Under the pieces are notes generated by a model. That model saw only the letters and a program-made list of their open reading frames with translations, did no database searches and was not told where the DNA came from. From Lelliottia nimipressuralis (GTDB lineage Bacteria; Pseudomonadota; Gammaproteobacteria; Enterobacterales; Enterobacteriaceae), in contig NZ_SDDX01000023.1 in NCBI RefSeq assembly GCF_004115925.1, positions 1 to 48,711 on the forward strand: DNA of 48,711 nt, written 5' to 3'. Positions 29,159 to 40,014 of this stretch are shown here, one piece after another (the first letter of the stretch is position 1; every line of letters begins with the position of its first letter). The position numbers were made by a program, and so were the translations under genes.

Positions 29159-30042
29159 GCGTCCTCAGTCGTCGTCTGTTGGTTAGGGTTCTTCACAGCG
29201 CGGACGTGTTCTTCAAGCTCGACAAACGATGGACGCTCGCTGGAGTACAGGGTTTTACGCCCGAATTCCACCGCGATTGGCGGTGCGTAGCCGTTCAGGT
29301 TTGACAGCAGGGTGATCTTCACGCACTGCATCATCTTGGTGGTTTCTGCACTCTTCTGGCGTAGTACGCTTGCCAGCGGCGAGATAAAACCGTAGGCGAG
29401 AAGAATACCGAGGAATGTCCCAACCATTGCGTGGGCAATCAGTGCCCCCAGCTCTGCGGCCGGGCGGTCGGCGGAGGCCAGTGCGTGTACCACGCCCATC
29501 ACCGCCGCGACGATACCGAATGCCGGCAGTGAATCCCCCACCAGCGCCAGGGCGTTAGCCGGCACTTCGGATTCGCTTTCGTGAGTTTCGATCTCTTCGT
29601 CCATCAGCGCTTCGATCTCGAAGGTGTTCATGTTGCCGCTGATGATGAGTCGAAGATAATCGACGATAAAATCCAGCATCATCGCGTCAGCGAGAATACG
29701 TGGATAACTGGCGAAAATTTCGCTCTCTTTCGGGTTCTCAATATCACGTTCCAACGAGAACATGCCCTGTTGACGCGACTTTGCCATCAGACGATAGAGC
29801 AGCGCCAGCAGGTCCATATACATGCTTTTGGTGTATTTTGAACGACGAAACAGTAATGGGAGCGCTTTGAGCGTTCCTTTAATCGATTTACCGTTGTTGC
29901 CAACGATAAAAGCACCTACCCCTGCGCCGCCGATAATAATCAGTTCAGCCGGTTGATAGAGTGCTCCCAGGTGCCCGCCGGTCATCATATAACCGCCGAA
30001 AACTGTACCGATAACAACCAGGTAACCTAATAAGATAAGCAC
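29155..30042 (-). CDS. motA: Flagellar stator protein MotA
   Basis: 295 residues, as in E. coli, with four membrane helices and a large cytoplasmic loop. Arg90 and Glu98, which interact with rotor FliG, are present in [16 protein letters not shown] start with AGGA 7 bases upstream. An intrinsic terminator (30110-30142) lies between the sigma-28 promoter inside flhC and this gene, so expression needs read-through. Confidence 0.97.
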   Translation of the reverse strand: MLILLGYLVVIGTVFGGYMMTGGHLGALYQPAELIIIGGAGVGAFIVGNNGKSIKGTLKALPLLFRRSKYTKSMYMDLLALLYRLMAKSRQQGMFSLERDIENPKESEIFASYPRILADAMMLDFIVDYLRLIISGNMNTFEIEALMDEEIETHESESEVPANALALVGDSLPAFGIVAAVMGVVHALASADRPAAELGALIAHAMVGTFLGILLAYGFISPLASVLRQKSAETTKMMQCVKITLLSNLNGYAPPIAVEFGRKTLYSSERPSFVELEEHVRAVKNPNQQTTTEDA

Positions 30043-30109
30043 GACATCATCCTTCCGCTAGAGACCATGACAGGATGTTGAGTTCGAAGGCGTTACCGGA
30101 ATGCGGGGT

Positions 30110-30142
30110 AAAAAAAAGCAGCGGTAATTTCTTACCGCTGCT
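30110..30142 (-). terminator. Strong intrinsic terminator in the motA leader
   Basis: On the minus strand AGCAGCGGTAA-GAAA-TTACCGCTGCT followed by eight T residues. It ends flhDC transcripts and would also form the 3' end of a MotR-type sRNA started inside flhC. Confidence 0.93.
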
Positions 30143-30202
30143 GGAATCTTTCCCACACGTTCGGGTTAAACAGCTTGTTCGATCTGTTCATCCAGCAGTT
30201 GT
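30110..30202 (-). ncRNA. motR: MotR-type sigma-28-dependent small RNA (motA leader)
   Basis: The sigma-28 promoter at 30209-30235 predicts a start near 30202, and the terminator ends near 30110, giving about 93 nt. In E. coli, MotR is a FliA-dependent, Hfq-bound sRNA made from the motA leader in this arrangement, and it raises flagellin and ribosomal-protein expression. The first part overlaps the flhC 3' coding end. The RNA itself has not been measured here. Confidence 0.75.
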
Positions 30203-30744
30203 GGATTAATATCGGCAGCTTCCGGGGAAAGTTTACGTCTTTTTACCGCACGGGACGGCGGCTGGCATAAACTGCAGGCAAAGCTACCTACTGGCTGATG
30301 AGCATGGGTGATAAAGTTGCCGTCGCAGCAGTTACAGCGCGACAATTGCAGCAATCCACTCTCAACGAAGCGCACCAGCGTCCATGCGCGGGTCAGCGCC
30401 AAAAGTGGCCCCTCTTCCGGCTGTGGACATTGTTCAAGGTAGAGTTTATAGGCTTTGATGACAGCATCTACGCCAGTGCACAAGCCAGTTTTCAAGAGAA
30501 ACTGCCAGGCATTGCAAAACATCGATGCGTGGATGTTTTGCTCCCAGGTCATAAACCAGTCCGTTGAAAAGGGCAGCATCCCTTTCGGAGGCGGGCTACC
30601 GCGTAATTCTTTATACAGTTTGATAAGTCGACCGCGGCTCAGCTGAGTCTCGCTTTCCAGCATTTGTAAGCGAGCACCCAACGTGATCAGTTCCATTGCC
30701 AACTGAATGTCGCGAGCTTCCTGAACAATGCTTTTTTCGCTCAT
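30166..30744 (-). CDS. flhC: Flagellar master regulator subunit FlhC
   Basis: 192 residues from the second of two tandem ATGs; this matches the E. coli length and gives AAGGG at a better distance. FlhC carries the zinc site made by four cysteines, seen in CNCCDGNF and CSLCQPP. With FlhD it forms the FlhD4C2 activator of class 2 flagellar genes. It is next to, and coupled with, flhD (TAATGATG). Confidence 0.97.
   Translation of the reverse strand: MSEKSIVQEARDIQLAMELITLGARLQMLESETQLSRGRLIKLYKELRGSPPPKGMLPFSTDWFMTWEQNIHASMFCNAWQFLLKTGLCTGVDAVIKAYKLYLEQCPQPEEGPLLALTRAWTLVRFVESGLLQLSRCNCCDGNFITHAHQPVGSFACSLCQPPSRAVKRRKLSPEAADINPQLLDEQIEQAV
30209..30235 (-). promoter_or_regulatory. Sigma-28 promoter for motR/motAB-cheAW, inside flhC
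   Basis: TAAACTTT, 11 bases, GCCGATAT on the minus strand, within the last codons of flhC: two mismatches to the class 3 consensus. Confidence 0.9.
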
Positions 30745-30746
30745 CA

Positions 30747-31097
30747 TTAAGCCCTTTTCTTGCGGGCCACGTCGTCAGGCTGGCTGATTTCGGTGAGAAG
30801 GCGGGTTGAAAGCAAAATCCCGGTGTGGATCTGTTGCAGATCGTCAACGCGTGAATCCTGAGTCAGACGCGTAATGGTCTGATGACTGTCGAAGCGGAAC
30901 TGACATACCAGCTGATTGGTTTCCGCCAGTTTGACCATCTGAGGGGGAGTTAATCCACCGAGCGTTGTTGCCATTTCTTCGCTGATACCCAGGCGGAACA
31001 TGGCGGACGGTTTGTCCTGACTAATCAAACGCTGTGCAAGTAATAAGTATGACAAATTGATGTCATAGACGTGTTTAAGCATCTCGGATGTATGCAT
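30747..31097 (-). CDS. flhD: Flagellar master regulator subunit FlhD
   Basis: 116 residues from the ATG at 31097 ([24 protein letters not shown]), equal to E. coli FlhD. An upstream in-frame ATG (31106) and a longer open frame exist but fit less well. FlhD forms dimers that join FlhC to activate flagellar class 2 promoters. A ~210-nt leader separates it from the predicted start point. Confidence 0.96.
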   Translation of the reverse strand: MHTSEMLKHVYDINLSYLLLAQRLISQDKPSAMFRLGISEEMATTLGGLTPPQMVKLAETNQLVCQFRFDSHQTITRLTQDSRVDDLQQIHTGILLSTRLLTEISQPDDVARKKRA

Positions 31098-31314
31098 TTT
31101 TCCCATCCAGAATAACCAACTATAATTTTTTATGCGGTAAGACCGCACCCCGTGATGTCGCCGAGAAAACCCCGGTAAAAAAAAAGAAAAGGCGAAAATG
31201 CATAGTCGAATTAAGGTTAAACTGGATAAAACGCGCGGTTTTTAAATGGTGATCCCTGACCATTGCGTCTTATCATTACTTACAAATAACTAAGATTTTT
31301 CCTAATTCGAGGCA

Positions 31315-31343
31315 ACTCTACTCGTCCGTTTTGCCACATACAA
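31315..31343 (-). promoter_or_regulatory. Predicted flhDC promoter
   Basis: TTGTAT (31343-31338), 17 bases, TAGAGT (31320-31315) on the minus strand; start near 31308. This places the CRP site centre at about -72, the spacing known for E. coli flhDC, which supports the choice. The leader contains AGGA just after the start, where CsrA could bind. Confidence 0.7.
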
Positions 31344-31372
31344 TGCAGCCCCGCCCAAATTTTAAAAAAAAA

Positions 31373-31388
31373 TGTGATCTACGTCACA
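31373..31388. promoter_or_regulatory. CRP site of flhDC
   Basis: TGTGA-TCTACG-TCACA, an exact consensus match in an A/T-rich flank, centred at 31380.5. It accounts for catabolite control of motility as in E. coli. Confidence 0.88.
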
Positions 31389-31893
31389 AAAATTGAGCGA
31401 TAAACAGGGATTAATCCATCAGCGTGACTTGTAAGTTGGTTGATTTTTAGCCAAATGAGGCTCTTTTCTATTCTGAATGGACGAATACTCATGCAGTGGC
31501 TTATCCGACCAGCTCACTCCTCGTCAGAGAGCATTATCCTTAATGATCTTTTGCTTAACATATTAAGCCATAGTCAGTAACACATCATTAATTTCATTTA
31601 AAATCATGGAGTTATAAAATTAAAAAATGTAACAAATTTCCGTTCGTGACGATAACTTGCTGGTCAAAAACGGCGGATATCTGATGACGGGTTCAATATT
31701 AAAAAGGGGATGTTTTGGTTAAGTAACGCTTTTACGTTGATAAGCTCGGTTATGACACTATTCGTTTTATAAGAATAATTAATGAATAATTATGATAAGC
31801 GTCACACCAATGTCGTATTGCCCTCTTGCGAAGCGGTACGAATCGCGCTAATGGTGATGAATCCTCTGTCTCTGGACATCAAAGGAGTGAGCG
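31389..31893. promoter_or_regulatory. Upstream control region between flhDC and uspC
   Basis: About 500 bp, AT-rich and gene-free. It is expected to carry sites for the many flhDC regulators and the uspC promoter. A TATAAG and several AT-rich segments lie around 31760-31800, but I could not settle on a promoter. No IS element is present, in contrast to some E. coli K-12 lines. Confidence 0.5.
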
Positions 31894-32319
31894 ATGAGTT
31901 ACTCACACATTCTGGTATGCGTTGCTGTTACCCCGGAAAGCCATCAGCTGCTGGCGCGAGCGGTCTCTATCGCCCGCCCGCTCAATGCGCGGATTAGTCT
32001 GGTTACGCTGGCGGCCGAGCCGGAAATGTATAATCAGCTGGCGGCACCGATGCTGGAAGATATTCGTGGGCTGTTGCAGGAAGAGACGCAGCATTTTTTG
32101 CAGGAGCTGGAGGATAAAGCCCAGTATCCTATCGCGCGGACCTTTATCGCCACCGGCGAACTGAGCGAACATATTCTGGATATTTGCCGCAAAGAGCAGG
32201 CTGATTTGGTGATCTGCGGTAACCATAACCACAGCTTCTTCTCACGCGCCGCCTGCTCCGCCAAAGCGATTGTCAGCTCAAGTCAGGTGGACGTGCTGCT
32301 GGTTCCCCTCGGCAATTGA
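31894..32319 (+). CDS. uspC: Universal stress protein UspC
   Basis: 141 residues of the UspA fold. It begins MSYSHILVCVAVTPESHQLL and contains the family's CGNHNHSFFSRAACSAKAIV segment near the C-terminus. UspC is linked to stress survival and motility. The start has AAGGAG 7 bases upstream. Convergent with otsA, as in E. coli. Confidence 0.95.
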   Translation: MSYSHILVCVAVTPESHQLLARAVSIARPLNARISLVTLAAEPEMYNQLAAPMLEDIRGLLQEETQHFLQELEDKAQYPIARTFIATGELSEHILDICRKEQADLVICGNHNHSFFSRAACSAKAIVSSSQVDVLLVPLGN

Positions 32320-32332
32320 TGCCGCCGAGGGG
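32305..32332. terminator. Hairpin at the uspC/otsA junction
   Basis: CCCCTCGGC (32305-32313) can pair with GCCGAGGGG (32324-32332) across the uspC stop codon. No T-run follows on either strand. It may serve as a shared weak transcript end for the convergent genes. Confidence 0.4.
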
Positions 32333-32339
32333 GGACTCG

Positions 32340-34581
<2,242 letters not shown>

Positions 34582-34635
34582 TTAACATCTCAGTAGCCAT
34601 GTAAGTATAGACAGTGTGACGCTGCTCGCCATTTA

Positions 34636-34667
34636 GCAAACCGCCTGCCAGCATTGCTGGCAGGCGG
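34636..34667 (-). terminator. Terminator of the arabinose transport operon
   Basis: A 12-bp GC-rich stem, CCGCCTGCCAGC with GCTGGCAGGCGG (34641-34667), downstream of araH. On the minus strand it is followed by a short TTTGCTAAAT tract. The U-run is weak but the stem is very stable. Confidence 0.65.
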
Positions 34668-34709
34668 CAGGGAGGTAGGACTAGACTTAAAAGTTGGGCC
34701 AGATTTTGC

Positions 34710-35693
34710 TCAAACGGTGCGCTTCGCTTTTTGCTTGTAACGGTCGAAGATCACTGCTGCCAGCAGGATTAGGCCACGTACGACGTACTGCGAGAAGGGG
34801 GAAATATTCAGCAGGTTCATGGCGTTCTCAACGGTGCCGAGGATAAGGATACCGGCCACCACATATGAGATTTTTCCGATGCCGCCTTTTAGCGAAACCC
34901 CACCCAATACGCAGGCAGAAATCACAATCAGCTCATAGCCAATCGAGGTCATCGGCTGGCCGCTGGTCATACGCGATGCCAGAATAATCCCCGCCGCCGC
35001 CGACACCAGACCGGAGAGCACAAAGATAATAATTTTGGTACGCACCACCGGGACACCGGCCAGGCGCGCAGCCTCTTCATTCCCGCCGATCGCCAGCGTA
35101 TTGCGGCCAAAGGTGGTTCTGTTGAGCAGGAAGCCAAATATAATCAGACAGCCCACCGTCAGCCAGATAGGCGCTGGCAGACCCAGCCAGTTGGCGTAGC
35201 CGAGGGTAAAGAAGCGCTCGTCTTCAATCCCCACCGCTTTCCCGTCAGAGATAATATAGGCCAGGCCGCGCACAATTTGCATGGTGGCAAGCGTGGTGAT
35301 CAGGGCGTTGATCTTCAGGCGGGCAATGACAAAACCATTCACCAGCCCGCTGAGCACACCCAGCATCAGCCCGGCAAAAACCCCTATCCACAGGCTTTCC
35401 GTCAGGTTGATCACCACCGCCGCCGTCACACCTGCACAGGCGATGACCGACGCAACGGAGAGGTCGAAATCGCCGGACGCCAGACAGAACAGCATTCCGC
35501 AGGCGACCATACCGGACATGGAGATCGCCAGCCCCAGCCCTTTCATGTTGACGAAACTGGCGAAATTCGGCACGAAGATCGCACAGCCCAGGAACAGGAC
35601 GGCAAAGACCACCAGCATGCCGTATTGATCCCAGATGCGCCCCAGGCTAAAAGCCGATTTCGGTGCGCGAGAGGTAGTTACAGAGGACATCAT
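34710..35693 (-). CDS. araH: L-arabinose ABC transporter permease AraH
   Basis: 327 residues, about ten membrane helices, nearly identical to E. coli AraH (LAISMSGMVACGMLFCLASGDFDLS). It forms the membrane channel for arabinose import with AraF and AraG. Two tandem ATGs are preceded by AAGGAG; the second has the better distance. Last gene of araFGH, 11 bp after araG. Confidence 0.97.
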   Translation of the reverse strand: MMSSVTTSRAPKSAFSLGRIWDQYGMLVVFAVLFLGCAIFVPNFASFVNMKGLGLAISMSGMVACGMLFCLASGDFDLSVASVIACAGVTAAVVINLTESLWIGVFAGLMLGVLSGLVNGFVIARLKINALITTLATMQIVRGLAYIISDGKAVGIEDERFFTLGYANWLGLPAPIWLTVGCLIIFGFLLNRTTFGRNTLAIGGNEEAARLAGVPVVRTKIIIFVLSGLVSAAAGIILASRMTSGQPMTSIGYELIVISACVLGGVSLKGGIGKISYVVAGILILGTVENAMNLLNISPFSQYVVRGLILLAAVIFDRYKQKAKRTV

Positions 35694-35704
35694 TTACTCC
35701 TTGC

Positions 35705-37219
35705 TCAGGCGACAGCCTGGCTGACTTTAGGCATGGCGAGGCTCAACGCCTGTTGTTCATTCGCCTGTTCATGTAGCAATTCACCGGCGATATCCCCTTC
35801 GCGCATCACGATGATGCGGTCGGCAACGCCCAGCACTTCGGGCAGATCGCTGGAGGCGAACAACACCGCCACGCCGCGTTTTGCCAGCTCATAGATGACG
35901 TTATAGATTTCGTGCTTGGCCCCGACGTCGATGCCGCGCGTCGGTTCATCCAGCAAAATGACTTTCATCTCTTCCGACAGCCAGCGGCCCAGAATGGCCT
36001 TTTGCTGGTTCCCGCCGGAGAGATTCATAATGAGCTGTTCAGCACCGGGGGTTTTAATATTCAGGGAGCGAATATGGTAATCGGCGTTAATGTTTTCCCA
36101 GCTGTCGTTGATCAGGCATCCGGCACGAATGAATTTTCGGCGTGCCGAAATGTTAATGTTGTCACGCACAGAGTGGACCGGAATAATCCCGTCGGCTTTA
36201 CGATCTTCAGGACAGAGCATCATCCCCGCGCGGATCGCGTGAGCCGGTTTCTGGATATCCACCGGCTGACCGTCGATATATACCTGGCCTGCGGTGATCC
36301 GCGTGCCGCCGAACAGCCCTTTCATCAGCTCGCTGCGCCCTGCTCCCACTAGCCCGAACAGACCGACGATTTCGCCGCTGCGCACCGACAGGGAGATGGG
36401 CGTCCGCACGCCTGGCGCTTTGACGCTCTCCAGACGCAAACGCTCGGCAGCGTATTCTCGCGGTTGCCAATGATAGATATCCCCCAGCTCACGTCCGACC
36501 ATCGCCTGCACCAGCTGGTCATGATTGACCTGCTGCATATCGGTGAAGGTGCGCACGTAGCGGCCATCTTTGAACACGGTGATGGCGTCGCTAAGGGCAA
36601 AAATCTCTTCCATACGGTGCGAAACATATAAAATGATGCGCCCTTCTTTGCGCAGCTCGCGGATCACCCGGAACAGGTTGTCGATCTCACGCGCCGAGAG
36701 CGAACTTGTCGGCTCATCAAAGGCGATAATTTTTGCGTTGCGCGCGAGCGCCTTGGCAATTTCCACCATCTGCCATTGGCCTATTGACAGATATTTCAGC
36801 GGCGTTTGCGGATCGATATCCAGCCCGAGATGCTGCAGCTGCAGTCCGGCTTCATAATTGAGGAGCGAGCGATTGACGATCCCGCTCTTGTGAGGCAATT
36901 GTCCCAGATAGATGTTTTCCGCCACCGTCATTTCAGGTACCAGATGCAGCTCCTGATAAATGATAGCGACGCCAGCATTCAGCGCCGCCGTGGTATCGGC
37001 AAACGCCATCTCTTCGCCGCGAATCGCCAGCGTGCCGGTCGTCGGGGCGTAGTTTCCGCTGAGGATTTTTAGCAGCGTGGATTTCCCTGCGCCATTCTCC
37101 CCCATCAGGGCGTGGACCTGACCGGGATAGCAGTCGAAACTGATATCGGTCAGCGCGTTTACACCGGGGAACGTTTTCCCGATGCCGCGAAAAGAGAGAT
37201 ACGGGTCAGACTGTTGCAT
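35705..37219 (-). CDS. araG: L-arabinose ABC transporter ATPase AraG
   Basis: 504 residues from the ATG at 37219 ([20 protein letters not shown]), equal to E. coli AraG; the frame extends 20 codons further but without support. Two ABC domains: the first with GENGAGKST and LSIGQ, the second with the degenerate P-loop GLVGAGRSE and LSGGN signature. Energises arabinose uptake. Confidence 0.97.
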   Translation of the reverse strand: MQQSDPYLSFRGIGKTFPGVNALTDISFDCYPGQVHALMGENGAGKSTLLKILSGNYAPTTGTLAIRGEEMAFADTTAALNAGVAIIYQELHLVPEMTVAENIYLGQLPHKSGIVNRSLLNYEAGLQLQHLGLDIDPQTPLKYLSIGQWQMVEIAKALARNAKIIAFDEPTSSLSAREIDNLFRVIRELRKEGRIILYVSHRMEEIFALSDAITVFKDGRYVRTFTDMQQVNHDQLVQAMVGRELGDIYHWQPREYAAERLRLESVKAPGVRTPISLSVRSGEIVGLFGLVGAGRSELMKGLFGGTRITAGQVYIDGQPVDIQKPAHAIRAGMMLCPEDRKADGIIPVHSVRDNINISARRKFIRAGCLINDSWENINADYHIRSLNIKTPGAEQLIMNLSGGNQQKAILGRWLSEEMKVILLDEPTRGIDVGAKHEIYNVIYELAKRGVAVLFASSDLPEVLGVADRIIVMREGDIAGELLHEQANEQQALSLAMPKVSQAVA

Positions 37220-37251
37220 AACGTCTCCGTGATTCGAGTAGTGTACGTCTG

Positions 37252-37271
37252 GCCCCTCCGCATCGAGGGGC
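37252..37271 (-). promoter_or_regulatory. Hairpin between araF and araG
   Basis: GCCCCTC-N6-GAGGGGC lies 14 bp after the araF stop, with no T-run. It probably protects the araF mRNA or reduces read-through, so the binding protein is made in excess over the ATPase and permease. Confidence 0.6.
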
Positions 37272-37285
37272 GCAATCACAACAAA

Positions 37286-38275
37286 TTACTTACCGCCCAG
37301 CCCTTTTTTCGCCAGTTCCTCTTTGAAGTTGTCGCGGGTGATCAGCACCACGTCCGTCACCTCGGTGAACTTCGGAGGCTCAGCGTCTTTCGTCACCCAG
37401 TTATAGAGCATTTCGCTGGATTTATAGCCATGCACATCCGGGCTTGGCAGCAGCGAGCCGTAGAAGCCGGTCGCCTGCGCTTTAGACAGCTCGCTCACCG
37501 CATCCACGCCATTAATGCCGACGCCGATGACATCCGCCGCTTTAAAGCCCTGACCTTCTGTCGCGCGCACGCCGCCCAGCACGGTGTTGTCGTTCATGCC
37601 GACCACCAGCCAGTGTTTAACTTCAGGGTGCTGCACCAGCATGGAGTTTGCGGCGTCGAAGGCGCCTGGAATATCGTTCGATTTCGTCGGGACTTTATAG
37701 ATCTGTTTTTCCGGGAACCCGGCCGCTTTCAGCGCGTCCATCGAACCGGACGTACGGCGACGCGCGGTATCGAGTTCATCTGCGGTGATCGCCATAACGG
37801 CTGTTTCTTTCACATCCCAGCCGCGTTTTTGCATCTCTTTATAAAGTTCCTGGCCCTGACGCTCACCAATTTTGGTGGCCGCCATCATTACCAGCGGAAC
37901 GGTATCCATTGGTTTGCCTTTGGCGTTGACGAACTGATCGTCAACCGCAATCACCTTCATGCCGTAACCCCGCGCTTTTGCCACAATGGCCGAACCGAGT
38001 TTCGGATCTGGCGTACAAATGACAAAACCTTTCGCGCCGCTGGCCGCCAGGCTGTCGATGGCGTTCAGTGTTTTTTCACCATCGGGTACGGCAATTTTGA
38101 TGACATCAAAGCCGAGATCTTTCCCGGCTTTATCCGCAAATTTCCATTCGGTCTGGAACCAGGGTTCTTCAGGCTGTTTCACCAGAAAACCGAGCTTTAA
38201 ATTCTCTGCCATAGCGGATTGTGACATAACGGCAGCCAGGCCGATGGCCGCCAGCGTTTTAGTAAATTTGTGCAT
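37286..38275 (-). CDS. araF: L-arabinose-binding periplasmic protein AraF
   Basis: 329 residues from the ATG at 38275 (GGAG 6 bases before it), equal to E. coli AraF. Signal peptide MHKFTKTLAAIGLAAVMSQSAMA, mature start ENLKLGFLVKQPEEPW. It captures L-arabinose (also D-galactose in E. coli) for AraGH. First gene of araFGH. Confidence 0.97.
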   Translation of the reverse strand: MHKFTKTLAAIGLAAVMSQSAMAENLKLGFLVKQPEEPWFQTEWKFADKAGKDLGFDVIKIAVPDGEKTLNAIDSLAASGAKGFVICTPDPKLGSAIVAKARGYGMKVIAVDDQFVNAKGKPMDTVPLVMMAATKIGERQGQELYKEMQKRGWDVKETAVMAITADELDTARRRTSGSMDALKAAGFPEKQIYKVPTKSNDIPGAFDAANSMLVQHPEVKHWLVVGMNDNTVLGGVRATEGQGFKAADVIGVGINGVDAVSELSKAQATGFYGSLLPSPDVHGYKSSEMLYNWVTKDAEPPKFTEVTDVVLITRDNFKEELAKKGLGGK

Positions 38276-38591
38276 GGTTAACTCCAGCATTAGCATTCTT
38301 TTATGTAGGGTATAGTGTCGTGCTTTTTATTTAATCGGACGTAAAACAAGGTATTAGCGCTCACCCTTGAATAAGTGATGGTGCTGGAGATAGTTTTAGC
38401 GGGAAATTAATCATCCATAAGAGAGCGGCATCACACCGCAGAATTACAGTAATTGCGTACATATATTCAGCGATAAATGACATAAAAAAGGCGGGTATTG
38501 TCGGACAAATTGGAGGGGATTAAGCAGAATTATCCATAAGGTCAGCTAAGACGTCCCTGTAATACGGACGCCGTAGCGTCCGCGTAAGAAT
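38276..38591. promoter_or_regulatory. araFGH promoter region
   Basis: 316 bp without a gene. On the minus strand TGTGA-TGCCGC-TCTCT (38435-38420) is a half-good CRP site. TCCATA at 38414-38419, the outer part of an AraC half-site, lies beside it; TAGC occurs 13 bases away instead of the usual 7. A TATACC about 35 bp before the start could be the -10. AraC/CRP control is known for E. coli araFGH; the sites here are only suggestive. Confidence 0.4.
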
Positions 38592-39149
38592 TTACCAGGC
38601 GTAGTAAATATGATCCGCGTGATCGCGAACCGGTGCTTCGTCTCCCAGTAAACGGGCGGCCAGGGTCAGGGCAAAATCAAACGCGTGGCCGAGGCCTTTG
38701 CCGCTGAGGAGATTCTGATCCTCTACTACCGGCGCATCGACGTATTCCCCGTCGTTGACCGTTTCCCATAAATCGCCTGAGCAGACATAGCGACGCCCTT
38801 TCAGCAGGCCGTTGCCGCCCAACACGCGCGCCGCGGCAGAGCAGATTGGGCAGATCAATTTGCCCGCGTCGTCATGTGCCTTAACAAAACGAACCACTTC
38901 CTGGCTGGCAGCCAGATTCATGCTGCCCTGTGGCCCGCCCGGCAGTACCACTGCGTCGTACAGCGTATCGGCGCGCTCGGAGAGCGTCCTGTCTGCCACC
39001 ATCGGGATGTTGTGATAACTCACCACCGCGCGCGACTCCGCGCAGGCCAGCGTTTCGACGTCAATGTGCATACGACGCAAGATATCAATCGTGATAATTG
39101 CTTCCGCTTCTTCAAATCCTGGTGCCAACAATACCGCCACTCTGGCCAT
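38592..39149 (-). CDS. DJ-1/PfpI family protein
   Basis: 185 residues from the ATG at 39149 (GAGG 6 bases upstream; the frame reaches 39161). The fold is of the DJ-1/YajL type: MARVAVLLAPGFEEAEAI at the start with Glu16, and Cys103 in LICPICSAAARVL as the reactive cysteine. Members act as glyoxalase/deglycase-like or redox-sensing proteins; which applies cannot be said. It stands alone, divergent from ftnB, and is absent from this spot in K-12. Confidence 0.85.
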   Translation of the reverse strand: MARVAVLLAPGFEEAEAIITIDILRRMHIDVETLACAESRAVVSYHNIPMVADRTLSERADTLYDAVVLPGGPQGSMNLAASQEVVRFVKAHDDAGKLICPICSAAARVLGGNGLLKGRRYVCSGDLWETVNDGEYVDAPVVEDQNLLSGKGLGHAFDFALTLAARLLGDEAPVRDHADHIYYAW

Positions 39150-39362
39150 TTTGATCCTCATAAATGAAATAGATAAAACATCGTTTCATTTTACAAGAAG
39201 TCATCCGTCAAACCTGTGCGTGGATCACAGTTCATTCTTTTTACAAATTACGGGCATTATTCCTAATTGCATGACGGGAAATGAAAAGTGGGTCACATAA
39301 CGACGGTACTGAACGGCTTTATTCTGTTGTTAATCATCCCTCCTCTAAATAAGGATATTATA

Positions 39363-39866
39363 ATGACAACTTCAGGAATGATTCAGAAACTCAACACCCA
39401 GATGAACCTCGAGTTCAACGCCTCCAATCTCTATTTGCAGTTGAGCGACTGGTGTTCAGAGCACAGCCTCAACGGAACCGCCACCTTTCTGCGCACCCAG
39501 GCGCAATGCAATATCACCCACATGATGCGGGTCTTTGACTATATGAAACAGGCCGGGGCTAACCCGATTGTCAAAGCGCGTGTGATCTCCGATGACGCCT
39601 GTTCATCGCTGGAAGAGATATTCCAGAAAACCCTCGACGAGTACGAGCAGCGTTGCACCATGCTGAAAACGCTCGCCGGAGAGGCCAAAGCGCTGAATGA
39701 TGACACCACGCTCGATTTCTTGCGTGATATGAGAAAAGAACAGCAGCAGGATGGGCTATTGCTGAAAACCATTCTGGATGAGGTGCGCAGCGCGAAGCGT
39801 GCCGGGCTGTGTATGACGCAGACTGATCAGCATCTGCTTAATCTGGTGAACTGTCAGCGCCACTGA
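39363..39866 (+). CDS. ftnB: Ferritin-like protein FtnB
   Basis: 167 residues, as E. coli FtnB (YecI). It begins [18 protein letters not shown] with AAGGA 7 bases upstream; the frame is open from 39288. Compared with FtnA, Glu17 and His53 of the ferroxidase centre are kept but Glu50 is Asn (QAQCNITH), as in E. coli FtnB. Role in iron release or repair of iron-sulphur enzymes has been proposed for the Salmonella protein. Confidence 0.95.
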   Translation: MTTSGMIQKLNTQMNLEFNASNLYLQLSDWCSEHSLNGTATFLRTQAQCNITHMMRVFDYMKQAGANPIVKARVISDDACSSLEEIFQKTLDEYEQRCTMLKTLAGEAKALNDDTTLDFLRDMRKEQQQDGLLLKTILDEVRSAKRAGLCMTQTDQHLLNLVNCQRH

Positions 39867-39965
39867 TGCCCGGCTAGTTATCCACAATTGTTAAATAATA
39901 GTTACCAAGTAACTGCTTTTATTGAAATTTAACAAATCAGATCTGGCTCCCAGCCAATAACCTTA

Positions 39966-39997
39966 CAAAGTGAAATGATTTATTTCATTTCACTTTG
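39966..39997. promoter_or_regulatory. 13-bp perfect inverted repeat just before the DcuB-like gene
   Basis: CAAAGTGAAATGA, the loop TTTATT, then TCATTTCACTTTG. It ends 17 bp before the start codon, next to the ribosome site GAGGGAG. No T-run follows, so it is not an intrinsic terminator. It could be an operator or a leader hairpin that affects translation. Confidence 0.6.
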
Positions 39998-40014
39998 ATT
40001 GACGAGGGAGCTTC

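Noticed and set aside
37112..38200. 362-codon plus-strand frame
   Set aside because: Antisense to araF and part of araG; Arg/His/Phe-rich shadow translation.
39211..39232. CRP site between the DJ-1-like gene and ftnB (TGTGC…TCACA)
   Set aside because: The spacer is one base short and one half-site has a mismatch.
39966..39997. KdgR operator
   Set aside because: The arms around TGAAAT/ATTTCA are separated by five bases, not three as in KdgR sites.
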